Of a stretch of 64,000 nucleotides of DNA, positions 56,347 to 64,000 are shown in pieces (positions within the stretch are counted from its first letter, which is position 1; each line of letters starts with the position of its first letter). Origin of the DNA: Geomonas agri (lineage in GTDB: Bacteria > Desulfobacterota > Desulfuromonadia > Geobacterales > Geobacteraceae); assembly GCF_020179605.1 (NCBI RefSeq), contig NZ_JAINZO010000001.1, positions 620,001 through 684,000 on the forward strand. Reading direction: 5' to 3'. Below the pieces are notes generated by a model. It was given only the letters and a program-made list of their open reading frames with translations. It was not told the DNA's origin and did no database searches. Both the position numbers and the translations under genes were made by a program.

Positions 56347-57743
56347 CAACGGACCAAGCCTTTTTTCAGAACATTGACTCCCTTGATGAGTTCAAGTGCG
56401 CGGGAAAGCTGGTTGTCCCTTTGCAGCAGTTCCTGCTCGCTCGGTTCCTTGCCGACGCCGTTGACCTTGGGCAGCAGGGGCGGGTGCCCGGGGGTGGGCG
56501 GTGCGGCCGGCTTCGTTGCCGGTACAGGCTTTGTTTCGGGCGCTCCCGGCGTGGTTTCCTGCGCTCCCTGCATGTGTCCATCGAGGTCCTGCTCCCGGAT
56601 TTCCGGATCGGTTTCCTTTTTCGCCGCTACCGGTTTGGCGAAGTCCACGACGATGTCCGGGGTGATGCCCTTGGCCTGGATGGAGCGGCCACTGGGGGTG
56701 TAGTAAAGGGCGGTGGTGAGTTTCAGACCGTCGCCGTTATTGAGAGTCATGACGGATTGCACGCTCCCCTTACCGAAGCTCTGGGTGCCCATGATCACCG
56801 CACGCTTGTGATCCTGCAGCGCGCCCGCCACGATCTCGGAGGCGGAGGCAGAGCCACCGTTAATCAGTACCACCATGGGATACTTAGGTTCTTTCTCGCC
56901 AATGGTCGCCGTCAGGGTCTGCACCGATGCCGCGTCGCGTCCCTTGGTGGTGACGATGTCGCCGTTGCTGAGCCCTTCGCCTATGAACCGGTCCGCCACG
57001 CGGTAGGCCTGGTCCACCAGCCCGCCCGGGTTGTAACGCAGGTCCAGGATCAGCCCGGAGAGGGGAGCGCCGTTGTCGGCTGCCAGCGTTTTCAGTGCCT
57101 TGTCGAAGTCCTCTCCGGTCCGCTCCTGGAATTCAGCGATGCGGACGTAGCCGTAGCCGGGCTCCAAAAGACGGGCCTTGAGGCTCTTGGTCTTGATGAT
57201 GGCGCGGGTCAGGCGGAAGGTAAGCGGTTTCGCCGCACCCTCCCGGACGATGGTGAGGGTGACCTGGGTCCCGGGGGTGCCGCGCATCCTGCTCACGCAT
57301 TCGTTGATGGGGAGATCCTTGGTCGGCTTGCCGTCGATCTGGAAGATGTGGTCGCCGGCGAGTATCCCGGCCCGAAAGGCGGGAGTGTCCTCGATGGGAG
57401 CGTTCACCATCAGCTTGCCGTTACGCATGTCCAGCTCGATGCCGACACCACCGAAGGCGCCGGCCATGTGGACCTTCATCTCAGAGTATTCCGTGACCGG
57501 GAGGTAGGTGCTGTGCGGGTCGAGCGCGGCCAGCATCCCGTTGATGGCGCCGGTCATCAGTTTCTTGTCGTCGACCTTGTCGACATAGCTTTCCTTGACG
57601 ATGTCGACTACCTCTTTGAACATGGAAATGTACTCCGCTTCACTTCTGCGGGCACGTTCTTCCTTGTCCAATAGCGGCGCGAGAAAGAAGATGGCGGAGA
57701 GGACGGCGGCGACAGCGGTTATGGCGAACGCTTTTTTCAACAT
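56346..57743 (-). CDS. ctpA: C-terminal processing protease CtpA (S41)
   Basis: A 465-residue periplasmic serine protease. An N-terminal signal anchor (residues 3-24) is followed by a helical region, a PDZ domain (about 95-175, GGVGIELDMRNGK...INECVSRMRGTPGTQV) and the S41 protease core with S300 in GGSASASEIVAG and K325 in QSFGKGSVQ, the catalytic dyad of the family. A proline-rich tail (about 395-430) precedes a helical C-terminus. It is upstream of and coupled to miaA. Confidence 0.95.
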   Translation of the reverse strand: MLKKAFAITAVAAVLSAIFFLAPLLDKEERARRSEAEYISMFKEVVDIVKESYVDKVDDKKLMTGAINGMLAALDPHSTYLPVTEYSEMKVHMAGAFGGVGIELDMRNGKLMVNAPIEDTPAFRAGILAGDHIFQIDGKPTKDLPINECVSRMRGTPGTQVTLTIVREGAAKPLTFRLTRAIIKTKSLKARLLEPGYGYVRIAEFQERTGEDFDKALKTLAADNGAPLSGLILDLRYNPGGLVDQAYRVADRFIGEGLSNGDIVTTKGRDAASVQTLTATIGEKEPKYPMVVLINGGSASASEIVAGALQDHKRAVIMGTQSFGKGSVQSVMTLNNGDGLKLTTALYYTPSGRSIQAKGITPDIVVDFAKPVAAKKETDPEIREQDLDGHMQGAQETTPGAPETKPVPATKPAAPPTPGHPPLLPKVNGVGKEPSEQELLQRDNQLSRALELIKGVNVLKKGLVR

Positions 57744-57790
57744 CGGGGGAGCCTTTGACGCGAATCTGAAGGATTAATGTTTAACGTGCT

Positions 57791-57819
57791 AATGTAGTTT
57801 TTGCGCGTGTAGTTGTCAA
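57791..57819 (-). promoter_or_regulatory. Candidate sigma70 promoter of ctpA-miaA
   Basis: On the minus strand TTGACA (57819-57814), 17 bases, TACATT (57796-57791). About 48 bases upstream of the ctpA start. Confidence 0.6.
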
Positions 57820-57864
57820 CCCATTTGCCCCAGCCGAGGCGTGCTCTGCGCACTGCCAAAACCG

Positions 57865-57893
57865 TTGACACTGCTGCCACTTTGTTGCATAAC
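57865..57893 (+). promoter_or_regulatory. Candidate sigma70 promoter of the DUF502 gene
   Basis: TTGACA (57865-57870), 17 bases, CATAAC (57888-57893). Divergent from the ctpA promoter. Confidence 0.6.
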
Positions 57894-57921
57894 GCAGACG
57901 AAGTCTATTACGGAGGCATAC

Positions 57922-58512
57922 GTGGACAACATCATCAAGCATTTCAAGGGGAAATTCATCACCGGCCTGTTCGTGGTGGTACCCCTGGGCATCACCATAT
58001 TCATCCTGAAGTTCCTGTTCAACTTCGCCGACGGCATCCTGGGGAGCTACCTGGATTCGCTGCTGGCCGCGCTGATCAACGACCACTCTTATATTCCCGG
58101 CCTGGGGATGCTGACCGGCATGGTCGTGATCTACCTGTCCGGGGTCCTGGCGACCAACGTGATGGGGACCAGGATTCTCAGGTGGTGGGACGACCTGTTC
58201 TCCCGCATCCCCCTGGTGAAGTCGATCTACAACTCCAGCAAGCAGTTGACCCAGGTCTTCAAGGAGGGGAAGACCTCCTACCGCAGGGCCGTCTTCGTCG
58301 AGTGGCCGCGCACCGGCGTCCGCGCCGTCGGCTTCGTCACGGCCGAGGTGGAGCGCGACGGCGAGAAGCTGGTGGTTGTTTACGTTCCCACCATGCCCAA
58401 TCCCACCTCAGGCTTTGCCCTTTTCTTCAGGGAGTCCGAAGTGTACGACTGCGGCATGACAGTGGAAGATGCGGTGAAGTTCGTGGTTTCAGGCGGCGTG
58501 GTGGTCCACTAG
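57922..58512 (+). CDS. DUF502 family membrane protein
   Basis: A 196-residue inner-membrane protein with two hydrophobic segments (about residues 10-33 and 60-82) followed by a soluble domain: SRIPLVKSIYNSSKQLTQVF, RRAVFVEWPRTGVRAVGFVT, VVYVPTMPNPTSGFALFF and VSGGVVV, all conserved in the DUF502 family. The GTG at 57922 has GGAGG five bases upstream. An upstream ATG at 57841 overlaps the promoter and adds no conserved sequence. Function unknown. Confidence 0.9.
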   Translation: MDNIIKHFKGKFITGLFVVVPLGITIFILKFLFNFADGILGSYLDSLLAALINDHSYIPGLGMLTGMVVIYLSGVLATNVMGTRILRWWDDLFSRIPLVKSIYNSSKQLTQVFKEGKTSYRRAVFVEWPRTGVRAVGFVTAEVERDGEKLVVVYVPTMPNPTSGFALFFRESEVYDCGMTVEDAVKFVVSGGVVVH

Positions 58513-58522
58513 GGAGGTTCTC

Positions 58523-59494
58523 GTGAAGATAGTGGTGCTCGACGGTTACACGCTGAACCCCGGTGACAACTCCTGGGACGCGGTGGCCGCTTTCGGGGAA
58601 CTGGTCGTTCACGACCGTACCCCCGAGGAACTGGTGCTGGAGCGCTGCCGCGGTGCGCAGATCGTGCTCACCAACAAGACCCGCCTTGGTGCCGCCACGC
58701 TGGCCCAGCTTCCGGAACTGCGGCTCATCTGCGTGCTGGCCACCGGCTACAACGTGGTCGATCTCGCAACGTCGGCGCAACTGGGAATCCCGGTAGTCAA
58801 CGTCCCGGAGTACGGCAGCGACTCCGTGGCTCAGCACACCATCGCGCTGCTGCTGGAACTGACCAACCGCGTGGCCCAGTACCACGATGCGGTGCAGCGG
58901 GGTGAGTGGAGCCGTTCTGCGGATTTCACTCTGGTGGCGCAGCCGCTCACGGAACTCAAGGGCCGCTCGCTCGGGATCGTCGGGTTGGGCCGGATCGGTG
59001 CCCGCGTCGCTGCCATTGCCGCTGCATTGGGGATGGAGATCCTCGCCTGCAACCCGCGCAGCAGGGTGGCCCCGGAAGGAATCTTAGTCCAGTGGTTGGA
59101 ACTAGATGATCTCTTCGCCCAGGCGGACGTGGTAAGCCTGCACTGCCCGTTGACGGAAGCAAACGAAAGAATGGTCAACGCAGGGAGGCTCCGCCTGATG
59201 CGCCCCCATGCGTTGCTCATCAACACCTCGCGCGGCGGGCTGGTCAACGAGTGCGATCTGGCCGAGGCACTTAACGCCGGGCTGATCGCCGGCGCAGCCG
59301 TCGACGTCGCTGCGATCGAACCGATTCCGGCCGAAAGTCCGCTGCTGCACGCCAAAAACTGCATCATTACCCCGCACGTTGCCTGGGCCACGCTGGCCGC
59401 CCGCCGCCGCCTGATGGCGACGACGTCTGGCAACATTGCAGCTTTCCTCGCAGGTACCCCGCAGAACGTGGTGAACGGGGTGCAGGTGGTCTAA
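58523..59494 (+). CDS. D-2-hydroxyacid dehydrogenase (glycerate dehydrogenase-like)
   Basis: A 323-residue NAD-dependent oxidoreductase. The cofactor motif is LGIVGLGRIGARVAAIA. The catalytic arginine is in INTSRGGLVNE, an acidic residue is in AAVDVAAIEP, and the histidine is in ITPHVAWAT. It is closest in pattern to glycerate/hydroxypyruvate reductases. It starts at GTG 58523 with GGGAGG upstream, ten bases after the DUF502 gene. The exact substrate is not known. Confidence 0.88.
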   Translation: MKIVVLDGYTLNPGDNSWDAVAAFGELVVHDRTPEELVLERCRGAQIVLTNKTRLGAATLAQLPELRLICVLATGYNVVDLATSAQLGIPVVNVPEYGSDSVAQHTIALLLELTNRVAQYHDAVQRGEWSRSADFTLVAQPLTELKGRSLGIVGLGRIGARVAAIAAALGMEILACNPRSRVAPEGILVQWLELDDLFAQADVVSLHCPLTEANERMVNAGRLRLMRPHALLINTSRGGLVNECDLAEALNAGLIAGAAVDVAAIEPIPAESPLLHAKNCIITPHVAWATLAARRRLMATTSGNIAAFLAGTPQNVVNGVQVV

Positions 59495-59509
59495 CCACCG
59501 TCAAATCCA

Positions 59510-59547
59510 CCCTGGAATCCCCCCTCCGTAAAGGGGGGACTCCAGGG
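59510..59547. terminator. Strong hairpin after the dehydrogenase gene
   Basis: CCCTGGA then TCCCCCCTT pairs with AAGGGGGGA then TCCAGGG around a tiny loop, with one mismatch. There is no T tail, so it may be a terminator, an mRNA-stabilising hairpin or a repeat. Confidence 0.6.
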
Positions 59548-60074
59548 CACGTGGCCGCTGGTCGTCAACATCTTCAGACTCCCCGAAACTATAAGTGACC
59601 TTCACAGATGGTTGATGCGGCTTTCCCGGCGGCACTTCATGGCTGGCCATTTTCCGATAGCTCCCGTTCGTGGCAACACTCCTTCGAGTGCCTCGTACTT
59701 TCCGGATTGGCATTACGCTTTTTAAGCACGAAGCACCTTTCGCTACGGGGGATATCGGGCCGCTCTTCGTTAACCCCCTGTAGTTGCACTGAAAATGCTG
59801 TTTTGCCCGCCTGCTCCACACCGTTTGTGGAAAGTGCTGTGGAAAAGGCGTTGAAGACAGAGAAAAGCCTTTGTAAATTGCCCGCATCTGCAGATTGCCT
59901 AGAGAATAGGCACTGTCACGGTAACGTAGTTTCTGCTGTACCTTCAATTATATCGGCTAGTTACGCTAAGGGCGCGGTCTTTCGGGGAAAAGACCTGTCA
60001 AGCTTTTTCTTCACGCTGCACTGTCGAGGTTCGTGTTGTCGCTCACCGAACAAATGATCGGCATTCCTTAATTC

Positions 60075-60103
60075 TTGACATGCCGCGGGAGGCTGTGTTA
60101 ATT
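60075..60103 (+). promoter_or_regulatory. Sigma70-like promoter of the acyl-CoA ligase gene
   Basis: TTGACA (60075-60080), a 17-base spacer and TTAATT (60098-60103), about 75 bases upstream of the start codon. Confidence 0.6.
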
Positions 60104-60179
60104 GGTAAAACCTTTTATTTCCAATAAGTTGTTTTTACGCGAACGACTGTTTGATGTGAAGAAACAAGCAGGGGGGATC

Positions 60180-61829
60180 ATGTCGAAAGAGATCAATTTG
60201 ACGGTCGGGGCGCTTTTGGATGACATCGCCGGAAAATATCCCGATAACGAGGCGCTGGTCTACGTGGAGCGCGGGCTGCGCTATACCTATCGCGAGTTCA
60301 ACGAGCGGTGCCGCCAGGTGGCCAAGGGCCTGTTGCGCATGGGGGTGAAGAAGGGCGATCACCTCGCTATCTGGGCCTATAACGTGCCGGAGTGGGTGAC
60401 GCTGCAGTTCGCAACGGCCAAAATCGGTGCGGTGCTGGTAACGGTCAACACCAGTTACAAGTCTGCGGAGCTTGAGTACCTTCTCAAGCAGTCCGACTCC
60501 AGCGTGCTGTTCCTGGTGCAGGGGTTCAAGGATACTAATTATATTGAGACGCTGGGCAGCGTGGTCCCGGAGCTTGCCGGCAGCAAGCCGGGAGAACTGG
60601 CGAGCGTTGCACTCCCCTGCCTCAAGCACGTGGTTTTCCTCGGCGAAGGTGCACCGGACGGGATGATCAACTTCGAGCACATCATCGAACTCGGCGCGCA
60701 GGTTTCCGATGCCGAACTGGAGGCGGTCGAGCAGACCCTCTCCATCCACGACGTGATCAACATGCAGTACACTTCGGGAACCACCGGGTTCCCCAAAGGG
60801 GTCATGCTGACCCACCACAACGTGGTCAACAACGGCTTCAACATCGGCGAGTGCATGCGCTTCACCGAGAAGGACCGCCTCTGCATCCCGGTTCCCTTCT
60901 TCCACTGCTTCGGTTGCGTGCTGGGCGTCATGGCCTGCGTCACCCACGGCACCACCATGGTCCCGGTGGAAATCTTCGACCCGCTCAAGGTGCTGCAGGC
61001 CATCGAGCAGGAGCGCTGCACCGCCGTGCACGGCGTCCCGACCATGTTCATCGCCGAACTGGAGCACCCGCGCTTCGCCGAGTTCGACCTTACCTCGCTG
61101 CGGACCGGCATCATGGCCGGCTCCAACTGCCCCATCGAGGTGATGCGGCGCGTGATCCGCGACATGCACGCCAGCGAGATCACTATAGCCTACGGCCAGA
61201 CCGAGTCCTCACCGGTTATCACCCAGACCCGTACCGACGACCCCATCGAGTTGAAGGTCGCCACCGTCGGCCGCGTGCTCCCCAACGTCGAGTTGAAAAT
61301 CGTCGACATCGAGACCGGCGCGGAACTGCCTCCGGGCAAGCAGGGCGAGCTGTGCACACGCGGCTACCTGGTCATGAAGGGGTACTACAAGATGCCGGAG
61401 GAGACCGCCAAGGCGATTGATGCCGACGGCTGGCTCCACACCGGCGACCTCGCCGTCATGGACGAAAACGGCTACTGCAAGATCACCGGCAGGATCAAGA
61501 ACATGATTATCCGCGGCGGCGAGAACATTTACCCGCGCGAGATCGAGGAGTTCCTCTACACCCACCCGAAGATCTCCGACATCCAGGTTTATGGCGTCCC
61601 CGACCGTAAGTACGGTGAGCAGGTAATGGCCGCCGTGGTCCTGAAGCAGGGGTGCGAGATGACCGAGGAGGAGGTCAAGGAGTTCTGCCGCGGCAGGATC
61701 GCCAACTACAAGATCCCCAAGTACGTCCGCTTCGTCGACTCCTACCCGATGACCGCCAGCGGGAAAATCCAGAAGTTCAAACTGCGCGAAATGGCGATAC
61801 GCGAACTGCAGCTGGAAGAAAATGTCTGA
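60180..61829 (+). CDS. Acyl-CoA synthetase (AMP-dependent ligase)
   Basis: A 549-residue adenylate-forming enzyme that activates fatty or other carboxylic acids to acyl-CoA. The ATP motif is [11 protein letters not shown], with YGQTESSP, the hinge motif [16 protein letters not shown] and a C-terminal lysine in [11 protein letters not shown]. It resembles medium/long-chain fatty acyl-CoA ligases (FadD3/MenE-like branch). The ATG 60180 follows GGGGGGATC; an earlier in-frame start would lie in the promoter. The downstream peptidase gene may be separate. Confidence 0.91.
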   Translation: MSKEINLTVGALLDDIAGKYPDNEALVYVERGLRYTYREFNERCRQVAKGLLRMGVKKGDHLAIWAYNVPEWVTLQFATAKIGAVLVTVNTSYKSAELEYLLKQSDSSVLFLVQGFKDTNYIETLGSVVPELAGSKPGELASVALPCLKHVVFLGEGAPDGMINFEHIIELGAQVSDAELEAVEQTLSIHDVINMQYTSGTTGFPKGVMLTHHNVVNNGFNIGECMRFTEKDRLCIPVPFFHCFGCVLGVMACVTHGTTMVPVEIFDPLKVLQAIEQERCTAVHGVPTMFIAELEHPRFAEFDLTSLRTGIMAGSNCPIEVMRRVIRDMHASEITIAYGQTESSPVITQTRTDDPIELKVATVGRVLPNVELKIVDIETGAELPPGKQGELCTRGYLVMKGYYKMPEETAKAIDADGWLHTGDLAVMDENGYCKITGRIKNMIIRGGENIYPREIEEFLYTHPKISDIQVYGVPDRKYGEQVMAAVVLKQGCEMTEEEVKEFCRGRIANYKIPKYVRFVDSYPMTASGKIQKFKLREMAIRELQLEENV

Positions 61830-61908
61830 TCGTCGGCACAGCGTTGCTAATAACCCCTTGATCTGACTGGCCTGCGGGGTTGACGCGGTACCAATTGTGA
61901 GTTATCTT

Positions 61909-61952
61909 TCCCTCTCCTCCTCATGAGCTTCGCTCGTGGGGAGAGGGGAGGG
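61909..61952 (+). promoter_or_regulatory. Hairpin overlapping the translation start region of the M24 peptidase gene
   Basis: CCCTCTCC pairs with GGGGAGAGGG with an inner TGAGC/GCTC stem. The ribosome-binding sequence GGGGAGGG (to 61952) overlaps its 3' side. It may reduce translation of the following gene or simply be a common intergenic palindrome. Confidence 0.45.
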
Positions 61953-61955
61953 AAT

Positions 61956-63146
61956 ATGCGGCTTACGCCGAAGAACGAACTGGAATACCGCTACAGGAAA
62001 CTGCAAGTCGAGATGGTGGCCGCGAGCATGGACGCGGTCCTCATGGTGCAAAACGCCGACCTGTTTTATTTCACCGGAACCGTGCAGACCGGTGTGCTCT
62101 ACGTTCCCGCCTCGGGGCGTCCGCTGTACCTCGTGCGCCGCGACTTCATGCGCGCGCGCATGGAGAGCGGGCTCGCCGACGTGGTACCGCTCCCTTCCCT
62201 GAACCAGTTGGCCGGACTGATCACCGAGCACGGCCACCCGCTGCCGCAACGCCTCGGCCTCGAGCTGGACGTCCTGCCGGTCAACCTCTACCATAGGTAC
62301 TTCTCCCTCTTTCCCAACACCCAGGCGCTGGACGCCTCGCCCGCCATCAGGCGGGTGCGCATGACCAAAAGCCACTACGAGATCCACATCCTCCAGGATG
62401 CCGGCACCCAGGCCGACAAGATGTACCGGCGCGCCGTCGAGGTGGTACGTGAGGGGATGAGCGAAGTCGAGCTCGCTTCCGAACTGGAACGCGTTGGGCG
62501 CCAGGAGGGGCACCAGGGGTACGTCCGGATGCGCGCCTTCAACGGCGAGCTCTCCGGTGTCCAGGTCCTCTCCGGTGCCGACGGTGCCGCTCCCGCCTGC
62601 ACCAACACGGCCCTGGGCGGCATGGGGCTCACCCCCGCCTTCGGGCACGGTGCCAGCTACAACAGGATCCGGCGCGACGAACCGATCATCGTCGACTTTG
62701 CCAGCTGCTATGACGGCTACCTGGCGGACCAGACCCGGGTCTTCGCCATCGGCTCGGTGTCCGAGCGCATGCGGCGCGGCTATGACGACATGCTGCGCAT
62801 CGAGGACCTGATGATGGAGCGTGCCGTCGAGGGGGCGAGCTGGGGGGGGATCTATGACGCCTGTCTGGACCTGGCGCGGCGCATGGGCTACGCGGAGCAC
62901 TTCATGGGGACTCCGGGCAGCCAGATCTCTTTCATAGGCCATGGTCTGGGCATTGAAATAGACGAATATCCTTTCATAGCGAAAGGGTTCTCCGATGAGA
63001 CCCTGCAGGTCGGTATGGCCTTTGCCTTCGAGCCGAAACTCGTGTTTCCCGGTGAAGGCGCCGTCGGCATCGAAAATTCATTTTATCTCTCGGAACAAGG
63101 ACTTAAGCGGCTCACCTTCTCAAGCCAGGAACTGGTACTGCTATAA
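61956..63146 (+). CDS. M24 family (Xaa-Pro) peptidase
   Basis: A 396-residue pita-bread metallopeptidase. The N-terminal creatinase-like domain (about 1-150) includes LFYFTGTVQTGVLYV. The C-terminal domain has all five metal ligands: the first aspartate in IVDFASC, the second in GYLADQTR, histidine in GHGLGIEIDE, glutamate in FAFEPKLV and glutamate in VGIENSF. It resembles prolidase/Xaa-Pro aminopeptidase. The ATG at 61956 follows GGGAGGGAAT. Confidence 0.92.
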   Translation: MRLTPKNELEYRYRKLQVEMVAASMDAVLMVQNADLFYFTGTVQTGVLYVPASGRPLYLVRRDFMRARMESGLADVVPLPSLNQLAGLITEHGHPLPQRLGLELDVLPVNLYHRYFSLFPNTQALDASPAIRRVRMTKSHYEIHILQDAGTQADKMYRRAVEVVREGMSEVELASELERVGRQEGHQGYVRMRAFNGELSGVQVLSGADGAAPACTNTALGGMGLTPAFGHGASYNRIRRDEPIIVDFASCYDGYLADQTRVFAIGSVSERMRRGYDDMLRIEDLMMERAVEGASWGGIYDACLDLARRMGYAEHFMGTPGSQISFIGHGLGIEIDEYPFIAKGFSDETLQVGMAFAFEPKLVFPGEGAVGIENSFYLSEQGLKRLTFSSQELVLL

Positions 63147-63192
63147 CGTGAATTAAAATGTATGCAAAATACTAGAACACAATTTTTTTGTG

Positions 63193-63248
63193 TTGAAATT
63201 GGATCTGTGCAATGGTATACATTTGAAAAATCTTTGTATACAGTATAC
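63193..63248 (+). promoter_or_regulatory. Promoter and GTATAC operator-like repeats of citrate synthase
   Basis: TTGAAA (63193-63198), 17 bases, TATACA (63216-63221) forms a candidate sigma70 promoter. GTATAC occurs three times, at 63215-63220, 63236-63241 and 63243-63248; the first overlaps the -10 element. The pattern suggests control by a dimeric regulator of the GntR or TetR kind. Regulator identity is not known from sequence. Confidence 0.5.
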
Positions 63249-63362
63249 CTACCTCACGCAACCGGCCGAGTGCTATCGGCGACCGGCGCGGTGTCAGCGG
63301 AAGATTCGATTGTTTAATTCGACGTATGTACCTCAACCCCAACAGAAAAGGAGATCTGGCAC

Positions 63363-64000
63363 ATGACGCAATTGAAAGAGAAGTTGTTTGAGAAGATCCA
63401 GGCCCACCGTCCCCGCATCACCAGACTGACCAAGGAGTTCGGCTCCGTGATCATCGACAAGGTGGACATCGGTCAGTGCATCGGCGGCGCCCGCGACATC
63501 AGGTCGCTCGTCACCGACATCTCCTATCTTGATCCGCAGGAAGGTATCCGCTTCCGTGGCAAGACCATCCCGGAGACCTTCGAGGCCCTGCCGAAAGCAG
63601 CCGGCTCCGAGTATCCGACCGTCGAGTCCTTCTGGTACTTCCTGCTGACCGGTGAGGTTCCGTCCCTCGAGCAGGTTGCTGCCGTCGAGGCAGAGTTCAA
63701 GACCCGTCAGGTCGTGCCCGAGTACGTGTACACCGCCGTGCGCGCTCTCCCGAAAGAGAGCCACCCGATGGTCATGCTTTCCGTCGGCATCATGGCTATG
63801 CAGAAAGACTCCAAGTTCGCTGCTTTCTACAGCGGCGGCAAGTTCAACAAGATGGACGCCTGGGAGTACGTGTACGAGGATGCCAGCGACATCGTCGCCC
63901 GTATCCCGGTTCTCGCCGCATTCATCTACAACCTGAAGTATCGCGGTGACAAGCAGATCGCCATCGATCCGAAACTCGACATGGGCGCGAACTTCGCCCA
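63363..64000 (+). CDS. gltA: Citrate synthase, eukaryote-like (3' end outside window)
   Basis: The first 212 codons of citrate synthase, which condenses oxaloacetate and acetyl-CoA in the TCA cycle. The stretch WEYVYEDASDIVARIPVLAA closely follows the eukaryotic mitochondrial pattern (WELIYED...DLIAKLP), as described for Geobacteraceae citrate synthases. The ATG 63363 has AAGGAG nine bases upstream. The gene is cut by the end of the window, so the catalytic histidines and aspartate are not visible. Three GTATAC repeats upstream suggest dedicated regulation. Confidence 0.93.
   Translation, partial: MTQLKEKLFEKIQAHRPRITRLTKEFGSVIIDKVDIGQCIGGARDIRSLVTDISYLDPQEGIRFRGKTIPETFEALPKAAGSEYPTVESFWYFLLTGEVPSLEQVAAVEAEFKTRQVVPEYVYTAVRALPKESHPMVMLSVGIMAMQKDSKFAAFYSGGKFNKMDAWEYVYEDASDIVARIPVLAAFIYNLKYRGDKQIAIDPKLDMGANFA

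Larger units (their letters stand above)
59495..60179. other. 685-base intergenic region upstream of the acyl-CoA ligase gene
   Basis: No convincing gene is seen. It contains a strong hairpin (59510-59547), a CTACGGGGG/CCCCCTGTAG inverted pair (59743-59783) and a good sigma70-like promoter (60075-60103). Confidence 0.65.

Noticed and set aside
59608-60057. 149-codon frame in the gap before the acyl-CoA ligase gene
   Set aside because: The composition is unlike neighbouring genes, there is no ribosome-binding site or domain, and an overlapping frame on the other strand is equally long.

Overview
The window is typical chromosomal DNA of a Geobacter-like member of the Desulfobacterota (Geobacter, Geomonas or Citrifermentans type). 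This rests on a combination of features rather than on any search. These are a eukaryote-like citrate synthase, a Feo iron-uptake module with a FeoA-fused DtxR-type regulator, a DUF6178 gene, GxxExxY and ExeA/GspB genes, many chemotaxis genes with FliA-like and RpoN-like promoter sequences, and GC-rich codon use outside the central island. Nearly all genes are on the plus strand. The minus-strand genes are one small orphan (46.7-47.3 kb) and the block mtaB, cysE, miaA, ctpA (52.9-57.7 kb).

Layout. 0-3.2 kb: feoB, a 58-residue cysteine-rich protein and a DtxR/FeoA regulator. 3.4-11.8 kb: a chemotaxis operon (soluble MCP-like protein, STAS protein, CheY, CheA, CheR, CheD, CheB, EAL-HDOD protein) preceded by a sigma28-like promoter. 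12.0-17.3 kb: the Kdo/CTP block kdsB, pyrG, kdsA, kdsD, kdsC, with a different inverted repeat in each gap. 17.6-46.3 kb: a Wzx/Wzy-type surface polysaccharide locus. It contains a UDP-sugar dehydrogenase, an SLBB export protein, a Wzz-like protein, the CDP-dideoxyhexose genes rfbF/G/H and an SDR, two GT2 and three GT4 transferases, Wzy, Wzx, a methyltransferase, a UDP-QuiNAc-type reductase, a sulfatase/GDPD-like fusion, a PglC-like initiator, a CapD/WbpM dehydratase and a Wzi-like barrel. Its core (about 22.9-42.1 kb) is visibly AT-rich against GC-rich flanks, which suggests acquisition or replacement. 46.3-51.5 kb: a minus-strand FnIII-like orphan, a coiled-coil protein, ExeA and GspB, a cysteine-cluster protein and a DUF6178 protein. 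51.7-59.5 kb: a hybrid receiver/kinase, mtaB, cysE, miaA, ctpA, a DUF502 protein and a 2-hydroxyacid dehydrogenase. 60-64 kb: an acyl-CoA ligase, an M24 peptidase and the start of citrate synthase, which runs off the window.

How the genes work together. The kds genes and pyrG supply CMP-Kdo for lipopolysaccharide. The locus that follows makes activated sugars (UDP-uronate, UDP-QuiNAc type, CDP-3,6-dideoxyhexose type), builds a repeat unit on undecaprenyl phosphate starting with the PglC-like enzyme, flips it (Wzx), polymerises it (Wzy with the Wzz-like protein) and exports or anchors it (SLBB protein, Wzi-like barrel).

The most unusual non-coding feature is a set of dispersed intergenic elements. 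At least seven loci carry inverted arms built on AACAGGGATAAA, most of them around a core related to AACGCAAAGGCGCAAAG. At 44.07-44.63 kb a GxxExxY (PD-(D/E)XK-like) gene is flanked by a 25-bp inverted pair of that same core, matching at 24 of 25 positions. This makes it a candidate gene-carrying form of the element. The most unusual protein is the 828-residue membrane sulfatase-type transferase fused to a GDPD-like domain.
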